A stretch of DNA of 64,000 nt, from contig MU270059.1 of NCBI GenBank assembly GCA_021432635.1, forward strand, positions 456,003-520,002, in the 5' to 3' direction. This document shows positions 52,416 through 63,781 of this stretch, piece after piece (the stretch's first letter is position 1; each line of letters starts with the position of its first letter). The position numbers and the translations under genes are program-made. Under the pieces are notes generated by a model. That model worked only from the letters and a program-made list of their open reading frames with translations. It was not told where the DNA came from and did no database searches. The stretch comes from Thozetella sp. PMI_491. Lineage: Eukaryota; Ascomycota; Sordariomycetes; Chaetosphaeriales; Chaetosphaeriaceae.

Positions 52416-55400
52416 CTAAAGAATAAAAACAACAGCACGGTTCCCGCCGCTGTTACCTTTGTATGGACCTGAAGAGGAGGACGCAAACGAACTCCTTCGC
52501 GACATATTCCTACCGACTTGGTGTCCTTGTTCTTCGGACCCATTCTTAGATGATTGCTCCTCCGCGAGGATCTCCACATCTGGAGCGACAACCTCACCTA
52601 GTTGTCCGCCAGTCTTCTTATGATGCATGAAATCTGGTTTTGAAACCACCTCCGCTGTGTCCCCCTCGAGGTCAGGCTTGGAACGGGTAGAGTGATCATC
52701 GCAGTCCGAGCTAACGCTCTCTTCCAAAATTGGAGGCTCTGGAGAAAGCCAGTGCCCCAGAAGCTCGCTCTTTTCTGACACTGCCAACCTCTCCATGCTG
52801 GCATCGTCGAATGAGAAGTCCGCGGATTCTATTGGATTGGGTGATTGACCTCTAGTAGGACGCAATTTGATGTCAGGGACCATTTCGTATAGTTCATCAA
52901 ATGCGCAATCCCAGCATCCATGACTTCCAAAGAGAAGGGTAGTGTGGCCCTCACGGAGGCAAATCGCGACTGCAGCAAGGCGAGCTTGCCAGTTTCCGTG
53001 CGCTTTGAATACCACTGGAGTTTCAGGAAGATCGAGGAGTTCCTCCCAGTTCTCTACGGTGAGAAGCTGAGTGTCGACAGGCTCGCCGACTGTGCAGCAC
53101 CCCGGACACTCCTCACGAGCTCGGATGATCTTGAACCGTTGCATGTTACCGCCATGTAGCACATCTAAATCAGCTACCCATCGGCCAGAGTCGTGGGAGG
53201 AGAGGACGGCTTCTGCGAACGATAGCCCCGAAAACCGAGAGCTTCCTTCAAGCCAGATGTCCTGGACATATCCACTCAGGCGGATGTGAAGGGATGTGCG
53301 CGCGAAGCAATCTTCAAGCTTGCCGTCAAACTCGCAATGATTGATCTGTTTCCATTTCCCGGGGTCCTTTTCACGGACGGAAACGGTCCCGAAAGGCGAG
53401 AAGAACCCTAAAAGAGTTAGTCCAGTTCGGCCCACGTTGCCTCTCACTCGTCGAATCTCTGGTAAATTCGAGAAACCTGTCATGGGATCGCACAGCAATG
53501 GAGATGCGATATAGAGAGAGTCCTCGACCGAGATAGCAAAGACTCGCCCCATCAGGTTCTTATTGGGTTGCGTGCGGAGGAACAAATCTTGCCCGGTCTC
53601 CAAAGTAGCGATTACTCGGAATGCCCATTCGAGATGCTCTCTGAACACCTCCCTCTTTTTGCGATGCTTTAATTCGGATGCAGCGCTTCCAGAAGCTGTG
53701 GAATCGGAAGAACCACTAAACCCAAGCTCAGAACTGGACGATAATGTGTCTGCATGCTCAACCATAGGCCCTCTTAGAGTAACCGGTAATATACTTTGAG
53801 GCAGTAAGTCCCAGAAGTTGCATGTAGGGCTTTTGAGGATATTGGGGCTGATCTTGGCCCCGTGTAGGCCGTCGTAAAGTTTCAAAAAATAAGATAGTTT
53901 GACAAAATAAGTTTTATAGAGGTATGTCTTAAAGAAGATGGCGCGAAACCGCTTCGGTGACATCTTGGCGGAGCCCAATATTCGCGAGATTTCGTCTTTC
54001 GAATGTTGGAAAGCCTCGTTTTTTAGGTATACTGCCTTCGTTGTCGGCGGTGGTGCCGCCAAAAACCTTGGACGGACGCCAGGGCCGGTTGCACTGCCGT
54101 AGTAACCTGGTCGAACGCCAGGTCCGGAATGGTAAACGCCAGGATGGAAAGATGCCCCCGGAGGAGGAGGAGCTCGGCCCCCAGGGCGGAACTGTATATT
54201 ATTAGACGATGCGTGAAGCTCGTTAAGCTCGCTTCTGAATAACAAGAACTCTTCATCAGGAGCTCCTGTGACTTGGTGAAACACCCATCCGTGCGTGTAG
54301 GGTTCTCCGCCAATGGCGTCACCCCGCTCGACGCGCAACACCCCGAGGTTCTCAAGAGTGGTCCGGATAGATGCCGGTGTATGGCGCCAATACAGTGTCT
54401 TGGTTCCATTTGGGCTTTTGGCATTGGTAATATAGTAACTTTTCAGCAGCACGCCCACCTCTTCGACCGAGTTCGATCGGCCGCCGTCTCCGAGGTGTGG
54501 ACTATAGAAGAAGGACTTTAGCTCCCCCTTTGTGTGTTTGAAGAGTAGCAGATAGCAGTGTTTGAGCTGAACACCCGTCTGCGGCGATGGTTTGGCCAAT
54601 TTCCGAGCAATTACACGAAAGTAGGCCAAGCGTTCTTCTTGTTCAGCGTACACAGACCCGAGACAAACGCCATCAAGACCGAGCAAGCGAAAGAGGGATC
54701 GCTTTTTGTCAGCTCCTGCCGGGCCTTGTTGTCCTGTTCGTGATAGCTCCTGTCCAGGGCGCGGTAGCCAGGGCCCAGAAGATGGTTGTCGGTTAGGAGT
54801 GAATACTTTTCGATAGCGAATTCCAAGATTGATGAGTTTTCGCCTTTGGTCCTCTGGTGGTCGTTTCTCTCCTTCCTTGACGCAGAGTGCCTCGGCAAAA
54901 TGTTTAACGAATGAAGCACGATGGTCCCAGGACACTCGTCCGTTCCCCGCTTCCAACCCTTCCTGTAGCTTTGAAACGACGAGAGCAGTGAATTCTAAAG
55001 CATCTTCGGTCGTGATATTGTCCTCGTCTGACCAAAGCCCAACTATCGCGCCAATGATGACCAGGACAAAGTTTGCGAGTGTCAGACGATTGTCCTCCTC
55101 TTCTGTCAACCCGGTCAAACTGGTGACCCGTCGAGAGGAGCCATAATAGGAAAGGTGAGCCAGCGAGAGTGACCAGTATACCCCGTTCGTTGCTGACGGG
55201 TCTTTGCCGAGCAGGCCAACAGTGACAAGAGCCCCAGGTCCGAGCACGGGATCTTTCTGTCGTAGCTCTTGTGGCTGGCTACCAAGAACAACGAGGTCTG
55301 GAAAGAGACGCCACGAAAGAAGCGCCAAAAGGACTGAACCTTCTGTGATGCTGTAGCCGGTGCCGTTAACTATGCCTTCAAAAGTCGTCAAAGCGAGCTT

Positions 55401-56129
55401 CCAGGCTTCGACTATGCTGGTGTAGAGACTCTCGTGGCCGTTAACTGTGGCATTTATGCCCCTGAGTGCGGCCTTAAGGGCCGTCTGACGAGGTTTGACC
55501 ACTGCGGCGTCTTCCGATGCTCGAAGCCAAGCCCTGGCGCTCGAATCCCACATTGCCAGCTGCGCTTGGTCAAGAGACAGCTGGGATGCGACCGCGTCGT
55601 CTAATCGGAAAAACTCTTTATCGGATACTGTCTCGGCTAGTCTCTTCTTTCTTTCTTCTACCAGCTCCACCCATATAGCGACAGCCTCCTTCGCCTCCCA
55701 GGCGGTGGCAAGCATGCAGGCTAGCAGATGTGCTGCAATCGACGCAGAGCCAGACGTAGCTGCAGCCCAGATCGCGGTACCATCCACACCGATGAATTCC
55801 TGGAATGCTCCATCGGCTTTGGATCCTTTCGGATTGACATCTGGGTCTTTGGCGATGTCGGATGCTCGCTGTCCATATGCACGGAAGAGCCTGGGAGTTT
55901 CGGGCAGGATGCTTTGGAATAGAGAGCCAAGACGACGGGCTGTTGTGTGAACGGGTCCATGCTCAGCTGCTGATCGTCTAGTTTCAGCCAGCGCCATACC
56001 AAGCTCTTTGTATTCAGGTGGCGCCTCGATCTTCACGAGGGAAAAATCAAAGTTGAGATTCGCCAGTGCTAAGGTTGTCTCTTGCGAGCCCGAGGCGATT
56101 GAAGCCTGCACCTTGCCGATGGCACTCAT
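52416..56129 (-). CDS. Large ascomycete protein of unknown function (1237 residues)
   Basis: One uninterrupted open frame of 1237 codons starting at an ATG. The family name is not known to me. Residues 1-450 are helical and Ala/Leu-rich, like a repeat-type or scaffold domain. Residues about 640-695 are Pro/Gly-rich with near-repeats of GPGVRPGYYG and GPGVRPRF. Next comes an aromatic and basic segment (FFKTYLYKTYFVKLSYFLK). A later globular part holds a CPGCC motif and CWDC. The tail has Ser-rich and acidic stretches and could be disordered. No transmembrane segment, signal peptide, kinase or NTPase motif was recognised. In-frame introns may hide in the Pro/Gly-rich part, so the exact length is uncertain. 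Long unbroken coding potential makes expression likely. Confidence 0.75.
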   Translation of the reverse strand: MSAIGKVQASIASGSQETTLALANLNFDFSLVKIEAPPEYKELGMALAETRRSAAEHGPVHTTARRLGSLFQSILPETPRLFRAYGQRASDIAKDPDVNPKGSKADGAFQEFIGVDGTAIWAAATSGSASIAAHLLACMLATAWEAKEAVAIWVELVEERKKRLAETVSDKEFFRLDDAVASQLSLDQAQLAMWDSSARAWLRASEDAAVVKPRQTALKAALRGINATVNGHESLYTSIVEAWKLALTTFEGIVNGTGYSITEGSVLLALLSWRLFPDLVVLGSQPQELRQKDPVLGPGALVTVGLLGKDPSATNGVYWSLSLAHLSYYGSSRRVTSLTGLTEEEDNRLTLANFVLVIIGAIVGLWSDEDNITTEDALEFTALVVSKLQEGLEAGNGRVSWDHRASFVKHFAEALCVKEGEKRPPEDQRRKLINLGIRYRKVFTPNRQPSSGPWLPRPGQELSRTGQQGPAGADKKRSLFRLLGLDGVCLGSVYAEQEERLAYFRVIARKLAKPSPQTGVQLKHCYLLLFKHTKGELKSFFYSPHLGDGGRSNSVEEVGVLLKSYYITNAKSPNGTKTLYWRHTPASIRTTLENLGVLRVERGDAIGGEPYTHGWVFHQVTGAPDEEFLLFRSELNELHASSNNIQFRPGGRAPPPPGASFHPGVYHSGPGVRPGYYGSATGPGVRPRFLAAPPPTTKAVYLKNEAFQHSKDEISRILGSAKMSPKRFRAIFFKTYLYKTYFVKLSYFLKLYDGLHGAKISPNILKSPTCNFWDLLPQSILPVTLRGPMVEHADTLSSSSELGFSGSSDSTASGSAASELKHRKKREVFREHLEWAFRVIATLETGQDLFLRTQPNKNLMGRVFAISVEDSLYIASPLLCDPMTGFSNLPEIRRVRGNVGRTGLTLLGFFSPFGTVSVREKDPGKWKQINHCEFDGKLEDCFARTSLHIRLSGYVQDIWLEGSSRFSGLSFAEAVLSSHDSGRWVADLDVLHGGNMQRFKIIRAREECPGCCTVGEPVDTQLLTVENWEELLDLPETPVVFKAHGNWQARLAAVAICLREGHTTLLFGSHGCWDCAFDELYEMVPDIKLRPTRGQSPNPIESADFSFDDASMERLAVSEKSELLGHWLSPEPPILEESVSSDCDDHSTRSKPDLEGDTAEVVSKPDFMHHKKTGGQLGEVVAPDVEILAEEQSSKNGSEEQGHQVGRNMSRRSSFASSSSGPYKGNSGGNRAVVFIL

Positions 56130-58011
56130 TCTGCCCGGTAATGCGCTAGTGGCCTAAGAGGTGATAAGCCAAATCGACTCGCCGGATGAACTCAGCGCTA
56201 TGCCAACGATCTTGAGCACGAATTGTCTGAAATCAAAATCGAGACAACGGGCAGTGAGGCGGGGAACCACGGCGACGACATTTCACTGCGGGGATATTAC
56301 AACGCGTGCCCGACGAGGCTGAGGCTGAAGCTCTCTTTTCTTGGCTTCCATTTTGAATGGTCGGCTTCAGCCACCGCCACGTTGCAACCTCAATCCTGAG
56401 GCCGAAGTCCTGCACCTGTCACGTACAGTTTATTCTCCACGCCGTAGGATCTGTCGCTAAAATGTGATATTTGAGCGAAGATACGGATGGCAATCTATGT
56501 CTCCACTCGAACTTAGATAATGCTGTCGTTCCAACCTATGCTATCCGGTTAATAGTAGTACTCATGCTTCTAGATATATCATTCGGTGTAGACAACGACA
56601 ATAGTAAATGATTGCTTTCCGTATTGAAGACTGTCTTGATAGGTTAGATTTCTCTTCGAAGACGGGGCTTGACAAGACAAGATCACTTGAGGGACTTTTA
56701 AAAGGAATCTAGCTTTCTGGAAAAAGAATACCCTACTTCATCCAGAGCAAGACATTATCTAATATCTTGGCGCCGCCCGCCGCCCCCCCTCCGCGAGCCA
56801 ACACCCGGTGCGTTTTCGGCCAGACTGACGAGGTGAGGTTGCAAAAAGAGCTTCCACCTTCGAATTTTCTCCAGACTCTACCATTCCACTAGCATGGAAC
56901 CTACCATAATATTAGGCCCTTTTGGATACCAAGTCGTATAATGAATTTTATAAGCAGCTCAACTTCTCGTTATAGGGGTTGTGGGAGCGTGGAACGCTTA
57001 TGTAGCGTATATATATCCAACATTATTCGCACATTGCTTCCAATCTTACTAGAGTTTGTAGTATTTACTATCTTGCTGTCCCTTCATCGCCGCGTTCTTT
57101 ATTCAATTTCCAGAATGCGAATCTCGTCCAAGCTCTTGCCGTTAGCTGTTCCGCTAATGAAAGGTCGAAGTGAGCCAGTCGTGGCGTTCTCGAGGAAAGG
57201 GCCGGAGCAGGTCAACCTCCCGGGGTCAGGTCGCTGAACAAGGATATCCTCGCTAGGGACGCTCGCCAACTGAGCTGCCTGCGGAGCGGAATCTCCGAGA
57301 AGTATACCGTAACAAGGCTAAAATCCATACCAAAGTATTGCCATGCATGGGTAGAAGCATGTTTTGCAAGACGATTGGCCCAAGACGGCGCCAAGCTGAG
57401 GGCTTGCAGATTTTAAGGCTGGCTGTTGTTGCTACAGGACCCCCACTACGGCACCTAGCCTCACCAATCAGGTGTTCCTCTCTCTAGCTTTCCAGCCAGC
57501 CCTACGGCAACAAAACGCTGCGCTATCGAACCTGGCGGCCGACGTGATTATGGATTGCTGCAAACTGGACGTTTCAGAGTCCTATGAGAAACCAAGAGAT
57601 TATCTTGCTCGCCTCCATAGGGCAGAACCGCACAATTCGTAGCCTGCAGCCCAAGACACGCTGAATTCCATTGGTCTATTGGGCTACCTTGCTCATCTGT
57701 GCATCGGACCTCAGCCACCAAAGTGTGTGCATTTCGGAGCTTACGTTGGCGAAACAGGCCCCCAACGCACTTCCCCTTGCCGCCACTCCCTCGGCCAGTG
57801 CTACAAATGCGGCAATGGTTTCGTTGTCTATCAGTGAGCAGTATATAGTTGGCGAATAGTATATATAGCATGTCGGTCGTCACATTGCAAAGGGCAGGGC
57901 CTCAAGGAGAGCGAGAGACGCGAAGCATTCACACTTCCTACAATCTCGTCCGGATCCCTCTCGCCATAATCGGTCCCTGCTGCTTGACACCGAACATCTA
58001 ACCAGGCGAAC
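56130..58011. promoter_or_regulatory. Long divergent intergenic region before the RTA1 gene
   Basis: About 1.9 kb with no convincing gene. A 111-codon minus ORF at 57548-57883 was looked at and not accepted. An AT-rich block lies at 56880-57070. It separates the large unknown gene from the RTA1 gene, both reading outward. Confidence 0.4.
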
Positions 58012-59040
58012 ATGTCAGATACATCATCTGCTCTGCCTCCGGGGTGCTCTACTGTCGACGCATGCCCCCTAGACTTGGCTTATCTCCACTACCTGCCAAA
58101 CCTCGGCGGTAACGTCTTTTACGCCGCTGTATTTGGAATGCTAGCGGTTCTTCAGCTATTCTTTGGCTACTGTCACCGCACATGGGGCTTTACGCTGTGC
58201 TTTGTCTTCGGCCTGGTTCTCGAGGTAATCGGCTATGCGGGCCGCGTGGTGATGCGCAACAACCCCTTCGATCTTAACAACTTTGTCCTGTACCTCGTCC
58301 CCCTTACTATAGGACCAGCCTTTATGAGCGCCGGTATCTACTTATGCCTCGCTCGCATCGTCGTTCTTTACAGCAGCGAAGGCATCGAGATTAGCAGGAT
58401 CAAACCGCGAACTTATTCTGTCATCTTTGTCGCTTGCGACTTCATTAGCCTCGTGCTCCAGGCGGCTGGTGGGGCCCTCGCCGCCTCGTTCACAGGGGAC
58501 CTATCGAACACTGGCGTCAACCTCATGATTGCGGGCCTGGCGTTTCAGGTTGGAAGCATGGCACTGTTTATCAGCTTCGCGGGAGACGCTGCTTGGCGCA
58601 TCATCACAACAGACAGGAGAAGCTCCGATGGGATCAGTAGCTCGACTCTCTTCCAGAGATTCTTGGTCGGTAAGTCTATCTCTCCCTTCATATGCGCATT
58701 ATACTCAGTAGAATTTATCATCTAATTACATATTTAATCTCCAGCGCTGGGCCTCGCAGCAATCTGTATCCTCATTCGATGCGTCTTCCGTGTCGCTGAA
58801 CTAAAGGACGGCTTTGATGGCCCTCTGGCCAACAATGAAGTCACGTTTATGATTCTCGAAGGCGTGATGATGGTAGTCGCAGCCACCTCTCTCACTATTT
58901 ATACCCCGGGTAGAAGTTTCCAGGGAGCATGGGAGCAGATGAACTTTAAATTCAGGGGGGGTAAGAACACAGATATTGAGGCGGATTTCAGGGACAAGAC
59001 ACCTTTTAAGTCTGATAGTAGCGACACGAAATGCGGCTAG
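58012..59040 (+). CDS. RTA1-domain seven-helix membrane protein
   Basis: Member of the fungal lipid-translocating exporter (LTE/RTA1) family, plasma membrane. Two exons, 58012-58669 and 58745-59040, join over a 75-bp intron (GTAAGT..CAG); the split Ala codon is restored and the product is 317 residues, the usual family size. Seven hydrophobic segments are seen. Family marks: FGMLAVLQLFFGY in helix 1, LEVIGYAGR in helix 2, YLVPLTIGPAFMSAGIYL in helix 3, the DFISLVLQAAGGALAA helix 4, and RCVFRVAELKDGFDGPL between helices 6 and 7, a strongly conserved stretch. Relatives in yeast (Rta1, Rsb1, Pug1) give resistance to 7-aminocholesterol, export sphingoid bases or move protoporphyrin. The C-terminal tail is polar. 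Substrate cannot be told. Confidence 0.92.
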
Positions 59041-59267
59041 TACATTCGGGGAATGGTGGGTCAAGTTCCGGGCAATAAACCCTGTCGATGGCCCCGTTCT
59101 TTCCCTCAACATGGATCAGGCCGCGGGAAGCTGAGATACACTTGTAGGCTTCGTACCTAAAATCCAGAGCGCTGCAACCGGAACCATAGCTGTTGCGGAT
59201 CCTGTGAGTGCGAATCTAATTACTCCAGAAGCAAAGTTGGTCGTAGGTTCTCTTTTCTCATTTGCCT

Positions 59268-61573
59268 CTAAATAAGCTCGTCCAGATTCCATAGAATTTC
59301 GTTGTTGACAGAGCCTAGCATGGCATCCAGATCCAGCCATGCACCAAAATTCATGTCCTGCCACTCTGCGAGAGCCTCTCCAGATATCATAGGTTCCTCG
59401 ATAAATTGCATTTCGTGGGGCGTATTCCGGTGCGGATGACTCAGTAACCCTTTGAGCCTCCCTAGCATGATCCCCGCGATTGCCCAGGTAGTAGACATCT
59501 CTTTCAGTGCCAGCTCGAGTGCTGGAAGACTGGGATTTGTCATCGCTCTGGTGATATCATGATCACACCGAGCAAGCGAGACTATCGTGTTGAAAGCCAC
59601 GATTGCCCCATGAACAAATATCAATGGCGCGTGGCGAAGACCATGCTGCGCCCGGTACCGTTTCAAAATAGCAACAACGCGTTCAACTGACTGGTCACAT
59701 ACTGTTGCCGGTAAGATCATCAAGGCCGACTTTGTTCCGATGTCCAACTCGGCTTGCTCGGCAGACGCGCGCAAAAACGGACGATTCATGCATAGCCGAG
59801 TGCTATGGAAAAACATGCTTGAAGCCTGTCAGTAGTGATGCCAGCAACGAAGCAAAATGCGAGAGAGTGACATACTGTAAGCTGGCCAGATGTGGTTGTA
59901 CAGGCTCGGAAAGCGATGTCCACTCCTTCAGCCTCATCTCGGTAGGGAGATTCTCTACAAACCGAGAGAGTTTCACTTCTACCTCGTTGAGAGCGATCGC
60001 AGCCCATTGACTATTTATATCACTGGATGGCGAGTATAATATTGATAACCCTTCCTGGATGATGTATCCGATTTCAATTTGCTTATTGAACACAGGCGTG
60101 ATCCTGGGAATTACTGGCGTCGGGGTTTTGAGGTGCTCCAAACCACGCCTGTCAAGCCAAGTGTTGAATATGATGTGCTGTCTGGCCATTTCGTTAGGTG
60201 AATACCGTGAAATTCCCTACGAAATAGGTCTAAATCTATACATACGGTTGTGGCTGGCAGGCTTTAACGTCCGCGTCGGACTCATGCATGGTACTTGGCC
60301 TTCCCCAAAAGAGGCTCAAGAACCTTCGTCCCTGTTAGTGTCTCGTTTTAGTCTGAGAGCGTTGTGATATTCACTTGTCTGATATGTAACAGCCCCAGTA
60401 TATGCGACGACGGTATTCCGTCTCGATTGGGCGGTCTTCTGACTCCTTCCTTGACCACGTTTCCGGATCTCTCTGGAACCCAAGGTCCTGTCCCATTCGG
60501 AATGACATGCCTAAAGAAATCATTAGCACTGCGAATTACACCTGTAGCCATGACTCACCGGAATACAGCCATCCTTTAGACAGATTTCCGGCTCCTATCT
60601 CGTAGAAGGCACAGCATAGGAGCGCTTGGACAGAGGTAGTATGCGGGTTCTCTAATCCGTGAGCCATTAATAGACTAGACGCAGCATCGGCATAGCTGGC
60701 AGCACTCGCGCGTGTCTCGGAATCCGTAGACATCTGGGCACCAATCGCACATACGGCGTTGATAAGGGAAGAAGAACAGAACTGTCCGTCGAACTCTCGG
60801 CGCTGGAAGTCCAAAATAAACGCCTCTCGGTTGATGAACATGAACTGCGGATATTGCCACTGGAAGAAAAGCGCTATGCACTCGCTCATGTGCTTCTCTC
60901 CGGCATCTAGAGAGTGCACGAGAGGTGTGGGCAAGGCGCCATCTGCGCGTGTGTCTCCTTCTGTCGGGGCCAACGTGCCACTGTAAATGCTGGTTGGGCC
61001 ATGATAACTCAACGGCCCTAGCTCCAATCAGTCACTGAGTTTGGGCGTGAGAAGGGTGAGAAGACGCTACACACAAGCTCTTTTACCTTCGTCTCCATCA
61101 CGTAAAAGGGCAACGGATTTTTCTTTCGCGGTGCCGTCGCCACGGCTAGAGCCGCTATCCTCAGGTTTTGCATTAGCTGAGTCGTGATGATCCAAGAATG
61201 CAATCCCCTCGATCATGGCATCCCGCTCTCCTGAGGGTGTCGATTTGAGTTGGGAGAGAAACGCTTCGAGAGCAGCAACACGACCCTCCAAAGACTCAAC
61301 ATAGGGCCGAGAGATGGGATATTTTCTCGATGCCGCATATCGAACTTCGCATGGTACTTCAGCCACAGAACAGTTAATACAAGGATGGGTCCTCGAGCAC
61401 TTGATCTGTTTTCGTGAGAATTCCGTCTAACTGGATCGTCAGTGACATAGCTGACCTTGCGTTTCTGACAACGCTTGCAGCTATGAGGGTCAAACCGCCT
61501 CTGTCAACTGAGTATTCTTTCTCACCATTTGGATGTTGACTCACGATATTCGCCTGGAAGCCGTAGCCTCCAT
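59268..61573 (-). CDS. Zn2Cys6 transcription factor with fungal_trans domain
   Basis: Nuclear regulator. Eight exons: 61545-61573, 61456-61498, 61087-61405, 60559-61017, 60375-60510, 60269-60323, 59876-60216 and 59268-59817, giving 643 residues. The zinc cluster is split by an intron (61406-61455) after the second Cys pair; joined it reads CKRC..IKC..CINC with spacing CX2CX6CX5CX2CX6C, followed by a coiled-coil VESLEGRVAALEAFL. The fungal_trans domain shows GMSFRMAQ-like GMSFRMGQDLGFQRDP and YRRRIYWGCYISD, the classic motif. One junction, between 60216 and 60269 or 60242, is uncertain: a 52-bp intron with a weak GTTAAA donor or a 25-bp one, so a short stretch may differ. It lies between the RTA1 gene and an MFS carrier gene, which it may control. 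Confidence 0.85.
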
Positions 61574-62123
61574 CTTCATCAGACTGCGTCTTATATTTCA
61601 AGGGTGTTGCGTAGAAAGTAAGCATTCCATGTAGTTAGTGTGGCAGGAGACGGGTGGTTGTTCTTCTCATACGGGGCGGCACGCCAGATGAAGTGTAGTT
61701 GAAGCTGATATCATGGCTAGAAGCGGGGCGGCATTCAGTTTTACTAAAACTTGGTGGGGTTTGTCTTGGGACTCCGCCTGGTTGGGGTTTACGCTAGCTT
61801 GCGCGCCCGCTTTTTGTGTTTTGTCGCCGAATACCGGGTGTCATGGCGCAAATGCTCTTATCTCATATGTACCTGATACTTTATCTAGCCAATGATAAAA
61901 ATATGAATGCTTCAAGTCTTATTACCTGAGGATGGAGCCCATCTAGCGGCCGCCGACGCCACAGTTGCCAGCCCTCTTGTCCTGATGCCAACTAGGAATG
62001 ACCGTGGTGGTTTACCACGCGTTTCGATCAAGCTATATAAATATATGTTGGGAATATGCCTTGTCGTGGTTTGACTGCGGGGGGAGGAGCACATGGCCAT
62101 TTAAATGATGGGGCTTCTTTACG
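61574..62123. other. Gene-free stretch
   Basis: About 550 bp: promoter of the Zn2Cys6 gene and 3' flank of the MFS gene. Short ORFs only. Confidence 0.35.
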
Positions 62124-63781
62124 CTATAGTTCATACCTCCGTCCCATTCCTTCGGCATTATCGCCGGAGATACTCGGGTCTTCCTGCTGCGCTTGTGCGC
62201 GTGCCAACCTCTTGTTCCCCCACATATATGAGCCAATCTGAAGGGTAATCATGGCCATAGCTGCTGCGTAGAGGCACAGAATTCCAAGCCAAGCATTATT
62301 GTATCGGGGAGCATCGTTCTCCTGGAACAGCTGCTGGCCTGCCAGTCCTCCGAGATTACTTCCGATGACGGCCAATGCCAAACCAATACTGCGCTTTTGA
62401 TGCGAAGGTGCATTGGAGCTGAGCCATGCGTCGTTCAGGCTTTGGCTCACCCCGTTCCCTGAGTTCAAGAGTGTGAACAAGGCAAATCTCGTCCAAGAGG
62501 TGGAGTTCGGCGTGCCGTACATCACTCCGGCGAAGATCATCGACCACGCGCAGCAAGCAATGCACCAAGGCCCACGAAGCTTTTGCGCGTCGGATGCCCA
62601 CGACACGAGGAAAGACAAGACGCATACGCCATAGCTCGACACGGAGGACAGAGCGTTGGCATTGGTGGTGCTGAATCCAAGGGCCTTGATGACTGAGGGG
62701 GAAAACAGTTGCAATCCACCCTTGGGAGCAAGCCCGAGCAGATTAATAGCAAAATGCCCCCACAGGTTCCAGTCACGAATGGTATCGAAAAACTGGCGGA
62801 ACGTAAAATGGGAAAAATCAGACTTCTTGTTTGGGTCGTCAAGGACGATGCGACTGTGCATGATGTGACGGTCGCGGTCCGAAAAGAAGTCAAAGGCCTT
62901 GATGCGGGAAAGGGGAAGAGTGCGAAGAGGCGAGGCGGGGAGCAAGAAGAAGAATGCAATCGCCATCACAATGGTACAAGACCCGTCTACTAGAGGAGAA
63001 AGTCAGTGCCGTAATGTACCTTGCAAGTCGTCCCGCGAGCGGAAGGGGTCATACGAATAAACAGCCACTGCCACCCTCCTAGTCCGTGCCGGCCGGCCAT
63101 TTGCAGAATCCCGGCGGCAATCAGAGATCCAGTGCCTGTTGCGAAATTGTTCCCAAAATAAAATACGGCACACCTGACGGCGGCCTCCTTGCGTGTATAG
63201 AAAAGACTCATCAGCAGCAGGGAGCCGGGAATGTACCCAGCCTCGAACAGACCAAGGAGAAATCGGGTGGCGTAGAATGAGGCTTTGTTGCTGATGAACG
63301 CCTGGAAGACACCGACAAGCCCCCAGCAAATGCACTGGATCGTAAGCCATAGGGACGTGCCAACTTTTTGGAGAAGCATATTGGCGGGTATTTCAGCAAT
63401 GATGATCCCCGCCAGCTGGAGTTGGTTGCCGCTGCTGATCTCGGATGTCGTGACCCCGAGGTCCTTGGTGATTGTCGATGTCAAGGCATTGGAAATGTTG
63501 CTTCGATCAAGCTGGAGAGAGAAGAACCCGAGGACGAGGAGAACCATCAAGCTGCAGTCCAACCTAAGGTAGACATCCTGTCAGAGGGGCAAAGGGCCAC
63601 GGAGTCTTTCGGCACAGAGCCCAGCTTACTTGCGTACGACGCGGCGCTCATCCTCGTCCGTCCAGTCCTTCTCCAGCACCTGCCCCAGCTGCGCTTCGCT
63701 CTGTAAAGTACTCGCCACATCGGCGGCGATTCTCTCCTCCTTTACCGCATTGTTGCTACTCTCTTCATAAACCTGGGACAT
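62124..63781 (-). CDS. MFS transporter, anion:cation symporter family (Dal5/allantoate permease type)
   Basis: Plasma-membrane carrier for organic anions such as allantoate, nicotinate, pantothenate or similar acids. Three exons: 63630-63781, 63055-63563 and 62124-62986, joined over introns 63564-63629 and 62987-63054; product 507 residues. Start at 63781 (MSQVYEES) is the first ATG in the open frame. Marks: DWTDEDERRVVRKLD before helix 1, LQLDRSNISNALTS in helix 1 (DRxNIxNA is typical), ANMLLQKVG, the CICWGLVGVFQAF helix 4 and a RFLLGLFEAGYIPG helix 5, all features of this family. The second half with GLQLFSPSVIKALGFSTT and GSNLGGLAGQQLF is intact, in contrast to the half-gene at 28 kb. It lies head to tail with the Zn2Cys6 gene. 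Confidence 0.9.

Noticed and set aside
57548-57883. 111-codon minus ORF with a LVAEVRCTDEQGSP-like stretch, considered as a cyanovirin-N homology domain
   Set aside because: The similarity is loose, the repeated second half of the domain and its usual Cys/Asn pattern are missing, and there is no good start context.
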